A DNA stretch of 64,000 nucleotides, taken from contig NZ_MAOI01000079.1 in NCBI RefSeq assembly GCF_001884235.1, positions 1 to 64,000 on the forward strand, given 5' to 3'. Below the pieces are notes generated by a model. It was given only the letters and a program-made list of their open reading frames with translations, was not told the origin of the DNA and did no database searches. The DNA comes from Bacillus paramycoides (GTDB taxonomy: Bacteria; Bacillota; Bacilli; Bacillales; Bacillaceae_G). Shown piece by piece: positions 18,866 to 26,791 of the stretch (positions within the stretch are counted from its first letter, which is position 1; each line of letters begins with the position of its first letter). The translations under genes were made by a program, and so were the position numbers.

Positions 18866-20194
18866 TTGAGTGAAATTGAATTAAAAAGTAATGTAATTAA
18901 GACAGGGCGAGAGAGGGGGATTATTCTTCGGTTTGTACTCGCTAGTCTAGTTGGTGTGTTTATGTTTTTCGTACCAGTTACGATTAACGGTGCATCGTCT
19001 ATTATGATTGATCATATCGTATCGTGGATAAGAGCTACTGTTCCTTCTGTAGTACCTTATTATGCACTGCTTGTTATGGTAATCGGTGCGATTTATCCAT
19101 TTTATACGAAGAAATGGAATGCATCTATTGTAGACATTTGTTTTTCTATTTTAAAAGTAGTCGGTGTTGTTTTTGGTGTACTATATTGTTTAAAAGTGGG
19201 ACCGGCTTGGTTCTTTGCGCCAGATGTTGGGCCATTTTTGTACGAGAAGTTAGTTATATCAGTGAGTTTACTCGTTCCAATTGGTTCGGCATTTTTAGCG
19301 TTATTAGTCGGATACGGATTGCTTGAGTTTATCGGTACGTTTTGCCGTCCGATTATGAGACCGTTATGGAATACACCAGGACGATCAGCAATTGATGCGG
19401 TTGCTTCCTTCGTTGGAAGCTATTCACTTGCGCTTCTTATTACTAACCGCGTGTATAAAGAAGGGAAGTATACGACAAAAGAAGCAGCAATCATCGCCAC
19501 AGGTTTCTCAACAGTGTCCGCAACATTTATGATCATCATCGCAAAAACATTAGATATTATGCATCTATGGAATATGTACTTTTGGACTACGCTTGTTGTA
19601 ACATTCATTGTGACTGCTATCACCGTAAGAATCCCGCCACTTAGCAAAAAGCCAGATACATATATTACGAAAGAAGGGTTCCCAGAGCCCGTTTATAAAG
19701 AGAAAATGTTAGAGAGAGCTTGGGAAGATGCATTAGAAGTATCAAAAACTGCACCGAGTATTATGAAAAATATCGCAGTGAATTTAAAAGATGGATTTAT
19801 TATGACGATGGGAATTTTACCATCGATTATGTCAGTAGGGTTAATTGGTATCGTCTTAGCAAAGTTTACGCCAATATTTGATTGGATTAGTTATATTTTT
19901 TACCCATTCACTTGGTTACTACAACTTCCAGAAGCGGAACTAGCTGCTAAAGCAGCATCAGTTGGTATTGCAGAAATGTTTTTACCTTCACTTTTAGTTG
20001 TAAGTGCACCGCTCGTGACAAAGTTTGTAATTGCGGTTGTTTCGGTATCATCTATTTTATTTTTCTCCGCATCAATTCCTTGTATATTATCGACAGATAT
20101 TCCGTTAAAAGTATCTGAACTTATTGTTTTATATGTGCAAAGAACGATTTTAACATTGCTTATTATTACGCCGATTGCGTATATGTTGCTATAA
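18866..20194 (+). CDS. YjiH-family nucleoside-recognition-domain membrane protein
   Basis: A 442-residue integral membrane protein with about ten hydrophobic helices. It matches YjiH of B. subtilis and other Gate (nucleoside recognition) domain proteins; GTFCRPIMRPLWNTPGRSAI and ATGFSTVSATFMIIIAKTLD are the conserved stretches of the two half-repeats. Its substrate is not known. The start is TTG 18866, with AGGAGGTG about 8 bases upstream. It is monocistronic; the 240 bases before it carry AT-rich promoter-like sequence but no motif I can defend. Confidence 0.82.
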   Translation: MSEIELKSNVIKTGRERGIILRFVLASLVGVFMFFVPVTINGASSIMIDHIVSWIRATVPSVVPYYALLVMVIGAIYPFYTKKWNASIVDICFSILKVVGVVFGVLYCLKVGPAWFFAPDVGPFLYEKLVISVSLLVPIGSAFLALLVGYGLLEFIGTFCRPIMRPLWNTPGRSAIDAVASFVGSYSLALLITNRVYKEGKYTTKEAAIIATGFSTVSATFMIIIAKTLDIMHLWNMYFWTTLVVTFIVTAITVRIPPLSKKPDTYITKEGFPEPVYKEKMLERAWEDALEVSKTAPSIMKNIAVNLKDGFIMTMGILPSIMSVGLIGIVLAKFTPIFDWISYIFYPFTWLLQLPEAELAAKAASVGIAEMFLPSLLVVSAPLVTKFVIAVVSVSSILFFSASIPCILSTDIPLKVSELIVLYVQRTILTLLIITPIAYMLL

Positions 20195-20268
20195 ATAGTT
20201 AATATTAGGTTTTCGTTTCTGAATATATGCAATTTTCTGATTTTTTAATTTAGAAAATGGCATAATGT

Positions 20269-20567
20269 TAATTATGTTCTAAAGTAACTCTAGATGATTT
20301 TTTCATAAATAACGAATTAGCTAAGTATATAATCATACCAATACTTGTGATTAATACTCCTGCGAGTAGAAAAACGCCGCTTACTTTTATCCATAGGGCT
20401 AAAATTGAACCCAATGTAGGTGAAATGACCATAGCACCGTGTACCATTGCATTTGCGGTACTAGATACTCTTCCTATTAATCTTGAAGGTGTTTGAGTTT
20501 GAAGTAAGTAACCATAGCATACAGAGATAGCAGCGATAAATACACCAATAAAAAACCAAATAATTAA
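20269..20567 (-). pseudogene. MFS efflux transporter, C-terminal remnant
   Basis: On the minus strand the frame open from 20567 gives WFFIGVFIAAISVCYGYLLQ, then PSRLIGRVSSTANAMVHGAM, FLLAGVLITSIGMIIYLAN and FMKKSSRVTLEHN, ending at 20269. These are the last helices of a major facilitator drug exporter, including the R-[VI]-[SG] loop motif between helices. The N-terminal two thirds are absent and a stop (20568-20570) lies directly upstream. Its truncated end faces the truncated end of a TetR remnant. Confidence 0.72.
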
Positions 20568-20579
20568 CTATAAAAGTAA

Positions 20580-20864
20580 ATTGCTCATCGTGATCAATTT
20601 CCACAAATAATGAGTACAATACTCATATTTTGGGAGGAATCAAGAAAAATCGTTTCTTCTGTAATAATCGATGGTCAGAAGGCAGGAGAATTGATTCCTC
20701 TAAAACCAAATGTTGTATTTTCTTCCTATTTCTCATATGTAATCGGTACAATATTAACGATTATTGATGAGCCTTCACACCCTATATGGGATGATTATAT
20801 TCGACAAGGAATTCGTATGTTTGGTCCTAAGGAAGAGATGTTGAGTAAAATTGAATTAGGTTAA
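20580..20864 (+). pseudogene. TetR-family regulator, C-terminal remnant
   Basis: From 20580 the frame reads DQFPQIMSTILIFWEESRKI, IIDGQKAGELIPLKPNVVFS and IIDEPSHPIWDDYIRQGIRM, ending at 20864. This is the ligand domain of a TetR regulator; the FWEE.R and DGQ..GE patterns are typical. No helix-turn-helix is encoded. The ATG at 20610 lies inside the homologous region and is not a real start. It stood divergently from the MFS gene. Confidence 0.65.
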
Positions 20865-20949
20865 GCGAAGTTAAAAATAGGATAAAGTAATAGAGCGTTA
20901 AAAAATATGATCCATTTTTATAAAAGTGAATATCCACTCAAGAAGAGCA

Positions 20950-20990
20950 GAAGTCATTTGATTATTTTTTTTCAAATGACTTCTTTTTAT
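20950..20990 (+). terminator. Terminator after TetR remnant
   Basis: AGAAGTCATTTGA (20950-20962) pairs with TCAAATGACTTCT (20973-20985), followed by TTTTA. Confidence 0.88.
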
Positions 20991-21000
20991 TTATCGTAAA

Positions 21001-21060
21001 AGTCCGATTGGCGTGAGCTAATAATCAATGAGAGATGGACAAAATCCCCACTGATTAAAG
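21001..21060 (+). repeat. Probable 3' fragment of a bcr1-type repeat
   Basis: CGATTGG, TAATAATCA, GATGGACAAAATCCCCACTG and ATTAAA match, in order and spacing, the 3' portion of the bcr1-like element read on the minus strand at 53229-53376 (CGATTGG, TTAATAATCA, GAATGAACTAAACCCCCACC, GATTAAA). The structured 5' part is missing. Bases 20865-21152 hold only this, the terminator at 20950 and AT-rich sequence. Confidence 0.55.
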
Positions 21061-21152
21061 TTTCACTTTATCGTAAAACATAGGTTTGTGAAATGTTTTT
21101 AATCCATTTTTATTTTTAAGTAGCGACTAAGTTTTGTATCAATTTAGATTTT

Positions 21153-21191
21153 GAATATTCCTTGACAGGAATATTCCTGAGTGGTTATAAT
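21153..21191 (+). promoter_or_regulatory. arsR promoter with two palindromic operator sites
   Basis: TTGACA (21162-21167), 18 bases, TATAAT (21186-21191). CAGGAATATTCCTG (21166-21179) is a perfect 14-base palindrome inside the spacer. A second GAATATTC palindrome lies at 21153-21160, 16 bases upstream. Bound repressor would cover -35 and spacer. Confidence 0.8.
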
Positions 21192-21269
21192 CGATTCAAC
21201 AGGACGAAAATATTAGTGATGATATTGATGTGTTATAACCGGAGACCATCACTTTACGAGGTGAGTGAT

Positions 21270-21614
21270 ATGTCGGGAAAAATTCCGGGCGTGAATATGA
21301 CGACGTTGAGCGCTTTATCTGAACCGAATCGTATGAACATCGTTGAACTCTTGCGTGACGGCCCCTTAACCGTTGGGGAAATTGCCGATCATCTAGGACT
21401 AAGGCAACCACAAACTTCGAAACACCTAAAAGTGTTAAGCGATACAGGGATTGTGGAAGTGCAGGCTGAAGCTAATCGCCGGATTTACAAGCTCCGACCT
21501 GAGCCTTTCCAAGCACTGGATTGTTGGGTGCAGTCATTTAAGCGTGTGATGGAAGAGAGATTCGATAATTTAGATGAGTATTTGAAGGAATTGCAAAACA
21601 AGGAAAAGTCATAA
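21270..21614 (+). CDS. ArsR/SmtB-family winged-helix repressor
   Basis: A 114-residue ArsR-type regulator: LSEPNRMNIVELLRDGPLTV and EIADHLGLRQPQTSKHLKVL give the wing-HTH, and the C-terminal helix is LDEYLKELQNK. It lacks a CxC metal site, so it is of the non-metal type often paired with SRPBCC genes. The start is ATG 21270 after GAGGTGAG; the longer frame from TTG 21162 begins in the -35 box of its own promoter. It is followed 29 bases later by the SRPBCC gene. The palindromes in its promoter point to autorepression of the operon. Confidence 0.9.
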   Translation: MSGKIPGVNMTTLSALSEPNRMNIVELLRDGPLTVGEIADHLGLRQPQTSKHLKVLSDTGIVEVQAEANRRIYKLRPEPFQALDCWVQSFKRVMEERFDNLDEYLKELQNKEKS

Positions 21615-21643
21615 AATCAGTTCATATTTAAGGAGGAATTAAA

Positions 21644-22159
21644 ATGTCAAACAATACAATGGTATCGAGAGTAGAGAACGATCGGGTATTAGTACTGGAG
21701 CGCGTTTTTGATGCGCCGCGCGATTTAGTATTCAGTATGTTTAAAGAACCAGAGCATTTGAAACAATGGTGGGGACCAAGGGGCTGGGAAATTCCAGCAT
21801 GCACTGTCGACTTCCGTCCGGGAGGCGTTTGGCACTATTGTATGAAGTGTGTCGATCAGAACCTGGGGCAATTCTTTGGTATGGAATCATGGGGCAAAGG
21901 AGTCTATAAAGAGATTATTGAGCCAGAAAAAATCGTCTATACCGATTACTTTTCAGATGCTGAAGGTAATGTAAATGATTCTATGCCGTCAACCGAGATT
22001 ACATTGGAATTCATCGATTTAGGTGAAAAGACAAAGCTAATAAACCGTGCTGAATATGTTTCAAAAGAGGCACTTAAGAGCGTTATGGACATGGGTATGT
22101 TACAAGGTATCACTGAAACATGGGATCGTTTGAACGAGCGATTGGAGTCGCTGAAATAG
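21644..22159 (+). CDS. SRPBCC (AHSA1-like) domain protein
   Basis: A 171-residue single-domain protein of the activator-of-Hsp90 homologue 1-like/START group: VFDAPRDLVFSMFKEPEHLK, WWGPRGWEIPACTVDFRPGG, and LINRAEYVSKEALKSVMDMG. The fold is a helix-grip cavity that binds a hydrophobic ligand. ArsR-SRPBCC pairs are very common in bacilli and the ArsR usually controls the SRPBCC gene. AAGGAGGAATT precedes the ATG. The ligand is unknown. Confidence 0.88.
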   Translation: MSNNTMVSRVENDRVLVLERVFDAPRDLVFSMFKEPEHLKQWWGPRGWEIPACTVDFRPGGVWHYCMKCVDQNLGQFFGMESWGKGVYKEIIEPEKIVYTDYFSDAEGNVNDSMPSTEITLEFIDLGEKTKLINRAEYVSKEALKSVMDMGMLQGITETWDRLNERLESLK

Positions 22160-22247
22160 ATTTTTGTACCGTAATTTTATTTTCGGTGATAATAAAGTTT
22201 AAAGCATTGAGTTTAATAAAAATTTTTGTAAGGGAGAGCTAAAATAA

Positions 22248-22628
22248 GTGATTAATAATGTTGGTCAAATTATGTTGTATGTGAATAATCAAGATGAAGT
22301 GAAGGAGTTTTGGACAGAGAAAGTAGGGTTTAGTGTCATTTCAGAGGAAGATAACGGTCAAGGAATGCGATGGATTGAAATTGCTCCAACTAAAGAAGCT
22401 GAAACAAGTATTATTCTTCATAATAAGGAGCTAATTGCTAAAATGCAGCCGGAGTTAAATCTTGGCACACCTTCTTTAATGTTCTTCTCAAAAGAATTCG
22501 ATAGTTTATATAGTGATTTAGTAAATAAAAACGTTACAGTCGGAGAAATTGTAAATATGCCTTCAGGTAGAATATTTAATTTTGCAGATAGCGAAAATAA
22601 TTATTTTGCAGTAATGGAAAAGAAGTAA
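22248..22628 (+). CDS. VOC-family (glyoxalase/bleomycin-resistance fold) protein
   Basis: A 126-residue VOC protein with two beta-alpha-beta-beta-beta modules: VGQIMLYVNNQDEVKEFWTE and FSVISEEDNGQGMRWIEIAP in the first, LMFFSKEFDSLYSDLVNKNV and GRIFNFADSENNYFAVMEK in the second. Such proteins bind metal and act on or sequester small toxic compounds. The start is GTG 22248 after GGGAGAG. It lies 88 bases after the SRPBCC gene with no terminator between them, so it may belong to the ArsR operon. Confidence 0.85.
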   Translation: MINNVGQIMLYVNNQDEVKEFWTEKVGFSVISEEDNGQGMRWIEIAPTKEAETSIILHNKELIAKMQPELNLGTPSLMFFSKEFDSLYSDLVNKNVTVGEIVNMPSGRIFNFADSENNYFAVMEKK

Positions 22629-22642
22629 ATTCAAATTATGAG

Positions 22643-22675
22643 TGCGATGCTGGAATAAAGGCATCGCATTTTTAT
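22643..22675 (+). terminator. Terminator after VOC gene
   Basis: TGCGATGC (22643-22650) pairs with GCATCGCA (22661-22668), followed by TTTTTA. Confidence 0.85.
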
Positions 22676-22825
22676 TTATCATAAAATGCAATTTATGAGG
22701 TATTTGGGGTAAACCTTTATTTTAAATTTATATTATATTTCTGTAATATAAGCACTTTGTGTTAATGTATAATAATAAATTAATATAAAATAGTATGATA
22801 TAGTTACAACAAAGGGGGGGTAAAA

Positions 22826-23413
22826 ATGGAAATTATTTACGAAAGAGCAAAGTTACGGTTAATGGATAGCAATGATGTCGAAAAAATGTTTTCAATCGTG
22901 GAAGGAAATCGAGATATTTGGGCGTATTTAATCTCTAAAATGAATACTGTTCAAGATATGCAGCAATATGTTCAAAAGGCGATAAAAGCTTATGGGGCAG
23001 GTAAGGATTTACCATTTGTAGTTGTTGATCAAAAGACAAATGAAATTGTAGGATGTACACGCTTATATAACATTTCAGTTGAAGATAAGACAGTTGAGTT
23101 AGGACAAACGTGGTATGACCCGAGTGTACAACGTACGAGTATAAATACAGAGTGTAAGTATATGTTACTTGAGTATGCTTTTGAAAAGTTACATATGCTG
23201 AGGGTTCAAATTAAGACTGATGTAAGAAATGAGAAAGCACAAAGAGCAATTGAAAGGCTAGGTGCAGTAAAAGAAGGCGTACTTAGAAATGAAAGAAGAT
23301 TGCCAAACGGACATGTGAGAGATGCTGTTGTGTATAGTGTTATTGCAAGTGAATGGCCAGTTGTGAAAGAACGGTTATTAGAAAAGTTAGAGTCGTATAA
23401 AGAAAAATTATAA
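22826..23413 (+). CDS. GNAT-family acetyltransferase (RimJ/RimL type)
   Basis: A 195-residue acetyltransferase of the RimJ/RimL group: YERAKLRLMDSNDVEKMFSI at the start, FVVVDQKTNEIVGCTRLYNI, an acetyl-CoA region near VQRTSINTECKYMLLEYAFE and the end motif NEKAQRAIERLGAVKEGVLR. Relatives acetylate protein N-termini or amino groups of small molecules. AAAGGGGGGG lies before the ATG. It is a single gene. Confidence 0.88.
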   Translation: MEIIYERAKLRLMDSNDVEKMFSIVEGNRDIWAYLISKMNTVQDMQQYVQKAIKAYGAGKDLPFVVVDQKTNEIVGCTRLYNISVEDKTVELGQTWYDPSVQRTSINTECKYMLLEYAFEKLHMLRVQIKTDVRNEKAQRAIERLGAVKEGVLRNERRLPNGHVRDAVVYSVIASEWPVVKERLLEKLESYKEKL

Positions 23414-23424
23414 TTCATAATAGG

Positions 23425-23743
23425 AAAGGTATATGGATCGTGTAGATGAAAAATATGCCTTTTTTCTTACAAAACTGTTACTTCTTTTAGTTACTTTTGT
23501 TTCATCATTCCATTATGAGAAAAAATTCGTTACAATGTAGTTGTATGGTAATAAACTTATAAATTACACAAATGTAATGAAAACCGCAAACGAAAAATGA
23601 ATTGATAATCCTCAATTTTAAATGAAAACCCTTTAATACATATATAACAAGAAAAATTCCTTCTTTTAAACAAATTCAAACAAAATGATTTGATATATAC
23701 GTTTTTATATAGAAGTATGGATGATGTACGGAGGCAATTATTA
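23425..23743 (+). other. Intergenic stretch with a weak terminator
   Basis: AAAGGTATAT (23425-23434) can pair with ATATGCCTTT (23453-23462), followed by TTTC, a likely terminator for the acetyltransferase. The rest up to 23743 is AT-rich; the extended frame from TTG 23690 has no ribosome binding site and I see no other feature. Confidence 0.5.
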
Positions 23744-24385
23744 ATGAAAGAAAATAAGAAGAGTAAGAAAAGTAAGAAAAGAAGAATCTTGCAAGTGTTC
23801 TTGCTTATGATTTGTTCTATTATTTTATATGTAAGCTATGCCGCTTACGATATTTGGAGTTACCGCTTTAAAACAGAAGATGATGTGAAGACGGATGCTG
23901 GAATCGTACTAGGAGCAGCTTCATGGAACGGAAAACCATCTCCTGTATTTAAAGAAAGAATCAATCATGCGATTTCTTTATATAAGAACGGAAATATTAA
24001 AAAGATTATTTTTACAGGTGGTACAAAGTTTGAAGCAGAGCTTGAGGAAGCGCGTACTGCTAGAGTATATGCATTGAAACAAGGTGTAAAAGAGGAGGAT
24101 ATTTTAATTGAAACAAAATCCCTTTTCACTGAAGAGAATTTAAAAAATGCAAAGCAAGTTGGAATAGAGAATGGAATACGCACATATACGATCGTGAGTG
24201 ATCCACTTCATATGAAACGTGCAATGAGAATCGCAAAACATATTAATATTGAAGCATATGCATCACCGACTCCAACGTCAGCATATAAAACGTTAGATAC
24301 AGAAATCCCATTCTTTTTTAAAGAATTATTCTCGTATATTGGATATGTAACCTCTTTGCCATTAAAGGCATTGAAAGGGGATTAA
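23744..24385 (+). CDS. YdcF-like (DUF218) membrane-anchored protein
   Basis: A 213-residue protein. A very basic N-terminus (KENKKSKKSKKRR) and one transmembrane helix (about residues 15-33) precede a DUF218 domain: DAGIVLGAASWNGKPSPVFK, IIFTGGTKFEAELEEARTAR, ILIETKSLFTEENLKNAKQV, and the SDPLHMKRAM histidine motif. YdcF/SanA-type proteins act in cell-envelope physiology; one characterised YdcF binds S-adenosylmethionine. The start is ATG 23744 with GGAGG about 9 bases upstream. Confidence 0.82.
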   Translation: MKENKKSKKSKKRRILQVFLLMICSIILYVSYAAYDIWSYRFKTEDDVKTDAGIVLGAASWNGKPSPVFKERINHAISLYKNGNIKKIIFTGGTKFEAELEEARTARVYALKQGVKEEDILIETKSLFTEENLKNAKQVGIENGIRTYTIVSDPLHMKRAMRIAKHINIEAYASPTPTSAYKTLDTEIPFFFKELFSYIGYVTSLPLKALKGD

Positions 24386-24539
24386 TATAAGAAAAGAATC
24401 TATCTTTATATAGGAACTTTTCTTATTGTTCAAAAACATTGTATTTTTATCGGAATAGTGAAACAATAGAGAGGTAGCTTCATATAATCATAATGACAAA
24501 ATGAACGGTTTATGAATCGAACATAAAGGAGATTATAGT

Positions 24540-25688
24540 ATGGCACTCTCATTTGTTGAAACAGAAGAACAATCTTTAATTATTGAACAAATAAATAAAT
24601 TGATTCCGAAGTTCATGGAAAGGGAGCATCAACTAAGTGAATTAGGGTCATTTCCGTATGAAAATATTAATAATTTGAAAGATATCGGATATACAAAATT
24701 AACGTTGCCAAAAGAATTGGGAGGCAATGCGATTTCCTTATACGATTTTGTTTTATTTCAAGAGAAAATAGCAGAAGGCTGTGGTGCTACCGCATTGTCA
24801 ATTGGATGGCATCTCGGTATTGTAAAGGAATTAGCGGAGAACCGTTCTTGGAACGAGGAGATGTTCATTTGGTTTTGTAAGGAAGTGCGTAATGGTGCAC
24901 TTTTTAATAGAGCTTCAACAGAACCGAAGACAGGTAGTCCTACGCGCGGCGGGAAACCAGAAACAGTAGCAACTCAAAAAGGTGATAAGTGGATTATAAA
25001 TGGAAGAAAAACTTTTACGACGATGGCACCAGTGCTAGATTATTTTATTATTTCAGCAAGTATTGAAGGCCGGGAAGAAATCGGGGAGTTTGTCATTCCA
25101 AAGAATACGTTAGGTGTATCAATTGAAGAAACTTGGGATAGCGTTTCAATGCGAGGGACTGCTAGCCATGATCTTGTATTACAAAATGTAGAGATACCGG
25201 ATCGTTTTTTCACTGAAATAAAGGGTTCAAAGGTTAAAACGAAGGGAATTGGTTGGTTACTTCATATACCAGCATGTTATTTAGGAATTGCACAATCGGC
25301 AAGAAATTATGCAGTTCAGTTTGCGGAATCATACAAGCCAAATAGTTTAAATCATGCTATTAGTTTATTACCGAATGTTAGAAGATTAGTTGGAGAATTA
25401 GAACTTGAGCTTATGCAAGCTCGTGTCTTTTTATATCAAATTGCGAAAAAATACGATGAGGCAGAAGATAAACTTTCATTGCAAGCAGAACTAGCGGCAG
25501 TGAAATATGTTGTAACAAACGCGGCTATATCTATTGTAGATAAAGCAATGCGTATCGTCGGAGCGAAAAGTTTATCAGAAAAAAATCCGCTTCATCGTTA
25601 TTATTTAAACGTCAGAGCCGGTTTACACAATCCGCCGATGGATGATGCAACACTTTCCATACTGGCGGATGCGGCGTTTCGGTCGTAG
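24540..25688 (+). CDS. Acyl-CoA dehydrogenase-family flavoprotein (YdbM-like)
   Basis: A 382-residue flavoprotein with the three acyl-CoA dehydrogenase domains: N-terminal helical (1-115), beta middle (120-225; WIINGRKTFTTMAPVLDYFI) and C-terminal helical (230-380). It resembles YdbM of B. subtilis. The C-terminal stretch RAGLHNPPMDDATLS fits the type-2 C-terminal domain also seen in flavin monooxygenases such as DszC, and I do not see the usual catalytic glutamate context. It may therefore be a dehydrogenase of unusual chemistry or an FMN monooxygenase. AAAGGAGAT precedes the ATG. It is a single gene. Confidence 0.85.
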   Translation: MALSFVETEEQSLIIEQINKLIPKFMEREHQLSELGSFPYENINNLKDIGYTKLTLPKELGGNAISLYDFVLFQEKIAEGCGATALSIGWHLGIVKELAENRSWNEEMFIWFCKEVRNGALFNRASTEPKTGSPTRGGKPETVATQKGDKWIINGRKTFTTMAPVLDYFIISASIEGREEIGEFVIPKNTLGVSIEETWDSVSMRGTASHDLVLQNVEIPDRFFTEIKGSKVKTKGIGWLLHIPACYLGIAQSARNYAVQFAESYKPNSLNHAISLLPNVRRLVGELELELMQARVFLYQIAKKYDEAEDKLSLQAELAAVKYVVTNAAISIVDKAMRIVGAKSLSEKNPLHRYYLNVRAGLHNPPMDDATLSILADAAFRS

Positions 25689-25945
25689 TTTAAATTAGAG
25701 GCTGTTTCAGAAGAACGTTCAATCGATCTTTTGGAATAGTCTTTTCGTCGTTTTTTTATAAATAAGAGGTGTGGTTGATTATTTAAATTCACAGAATAAT
25801 TATAAAGGAGAGAGGAGGTGTTACGAAGAAAAAATCTTGTTTCTTTATAGATGATTAACGGGGTTTCGAAAGGGCTGCAAGTGATTCAGACGAATGACTC
25901 GCAGCTACCTCAATCATAGAACATGTCTAATGAACCCGTTGAAAC
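25689..25945. other. Intergenic region without recognised gene
   Basis: It holds a strong ribosome-binding-like block (GGAGAGAGGAGGTG at 25807-25820) followed only by frames of 10-22 codons, one of them reading MINGVSKGLQVIQTNDSQLP from 25851. I do not recognise these. The stretch may be the eroded edge of the accessory cluster that follows. Confidence 0.4.
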
Positions 25946-26491
25946 TTATACTGGAATACTTGAAACGCAAAGGAATTTTACAATCGAATCTGTTTTATTC
26001 ACCCAATTGTGAGGTGTTGTTGAATCTAGGAAAATACAATCATAAGGATTCAAAACATGCTCCTCATTGTCAATGAGGAGCGTCAGTTGTCCTTCTAGAA
26101 CGTATAGAAATTCTTGCCCCGAATGTGAATAAGAATCCTCTTTTTTAGCACCTGGGTTAAGCAATACTAAAATAGGATTAAATAGTGGATTTTCAATGTT
26201 GCCCGCTAAATCCCTATAAAAAAATTGGTTATGTAGAGTGTTCGTCTTACTAATGATGTTTCTCATAACTGTTGGTGTTGCCTGCTTTCCAGACTCTGAA
26301 AAAAAGTAGCTCGGATTGACACCGAGTGCTTCAGAAATTTTTTTCAATGATTCGAGCGTTATAGATGATTTTGATCGTTCGACTTGCGATAAAAAGCTGA
26401 TTGAAAGATTTGTCTGATCAGCAATTTGTTTTAATGTTAACTTACGCTCTTTTCTCAAACTCTTTATTTTTACTCCAATTAAATCGTTCAC
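25946..26491 (-). CDS. XRE-family regulator with cupin sensor domain
   Basis: A 181-residue regulator. The lambda-type HTH is at residues 5-60 (LRKERKLTLKQIADQTNLSI, SFLSQVERSKSSITLESLKK) and a cupin barrel at about 105-178 (HSGQEFLYVLEGQLTLLIDN, LDSTTPHNW). The layout is that of PuuR-type repressors, in which the cupin senses a small molecule. It diverges from the DapA/aldehyde dehydrogenase/transporter genes and likely controls them. Two palindromes lie between the genes. The ATG on the minus strand follows AGGAGTGGAG. Confidence 0.88.
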   Translation of the reverse strand: MNDLIGVKIKSLRKERKLTLKQIADQTNLSISFLSQVERSKSSITLESLKKISEALGVNPSYFFSESGKQATPTVMRNIISKTNTLHNQFFYRDLAGNIENPLFNPILVLLNPGAKKEDSYSHSGQEFLYVLEGQLTLLIDNEEHVLNPYDCIFLDSTTPHNWVNKTDSIVKFLCVSSIPV

Positions 26492-26714
26492 TTTTCTCCA
26501 CTCCTGTAACTGATATTAATCATGATTACTATTCTAGGAAAATTTATTTAGTAGGGTGCTGTATGTAACCTCAAGATGAAAAGAAATTCACTTTGAAATG
26601 AAGTGCCACTTAAATAGTAAGTGATAATAGTTCAAAAAAAAAGAAAAATATCTTTAAAAATATTCAGAAAATTACATTTACATTAAAAAATCAGTGTGTT
26701 ATCATCATAAATAA

Positions 26715-26763
26715 TTGAAGTATTACTTCAAATTTGATTTTAAAATTGAAGTAATATATTACT
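26715..26763 (+). promoter_or_regulatory. Two palindromes upstream of the catabolic cluster
   Basis: TTGAAGT-ATT-ACTTCAA (26715-26731) is an inverted repeat with 7-base arms. AGTAATATATTACT (26750-26763) is a perfect 14-base palindrome that begins inside a second TTGAAGTAAT. Both share the AGTA/TACT core and sit 30-75 bases before the DapA-family start, good candidates for XRE-cupin operators. The rest of 26492-26791 is AT-rich. Confidence 0.6.
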
Positions 26764-26791
26764 AAAAAATAAACACTTAAGGAGAATGAAG

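Noticed and set aside
21162-21269. Longer start (TTG 21162) for the ArsR gene
   Set aside because: It coincides with the -35 box TTGACA of the gene's own promoter; ATG 21270 has a proper ribosome binding site.
25851-25919. 22-codon frame MINGVSKGLQVIQTNDSQLP...
   Set aside because: It looks peptide-like but has no ribosome binding site directly upstream and no family I recognise; mentioned only in the intergenic entry.
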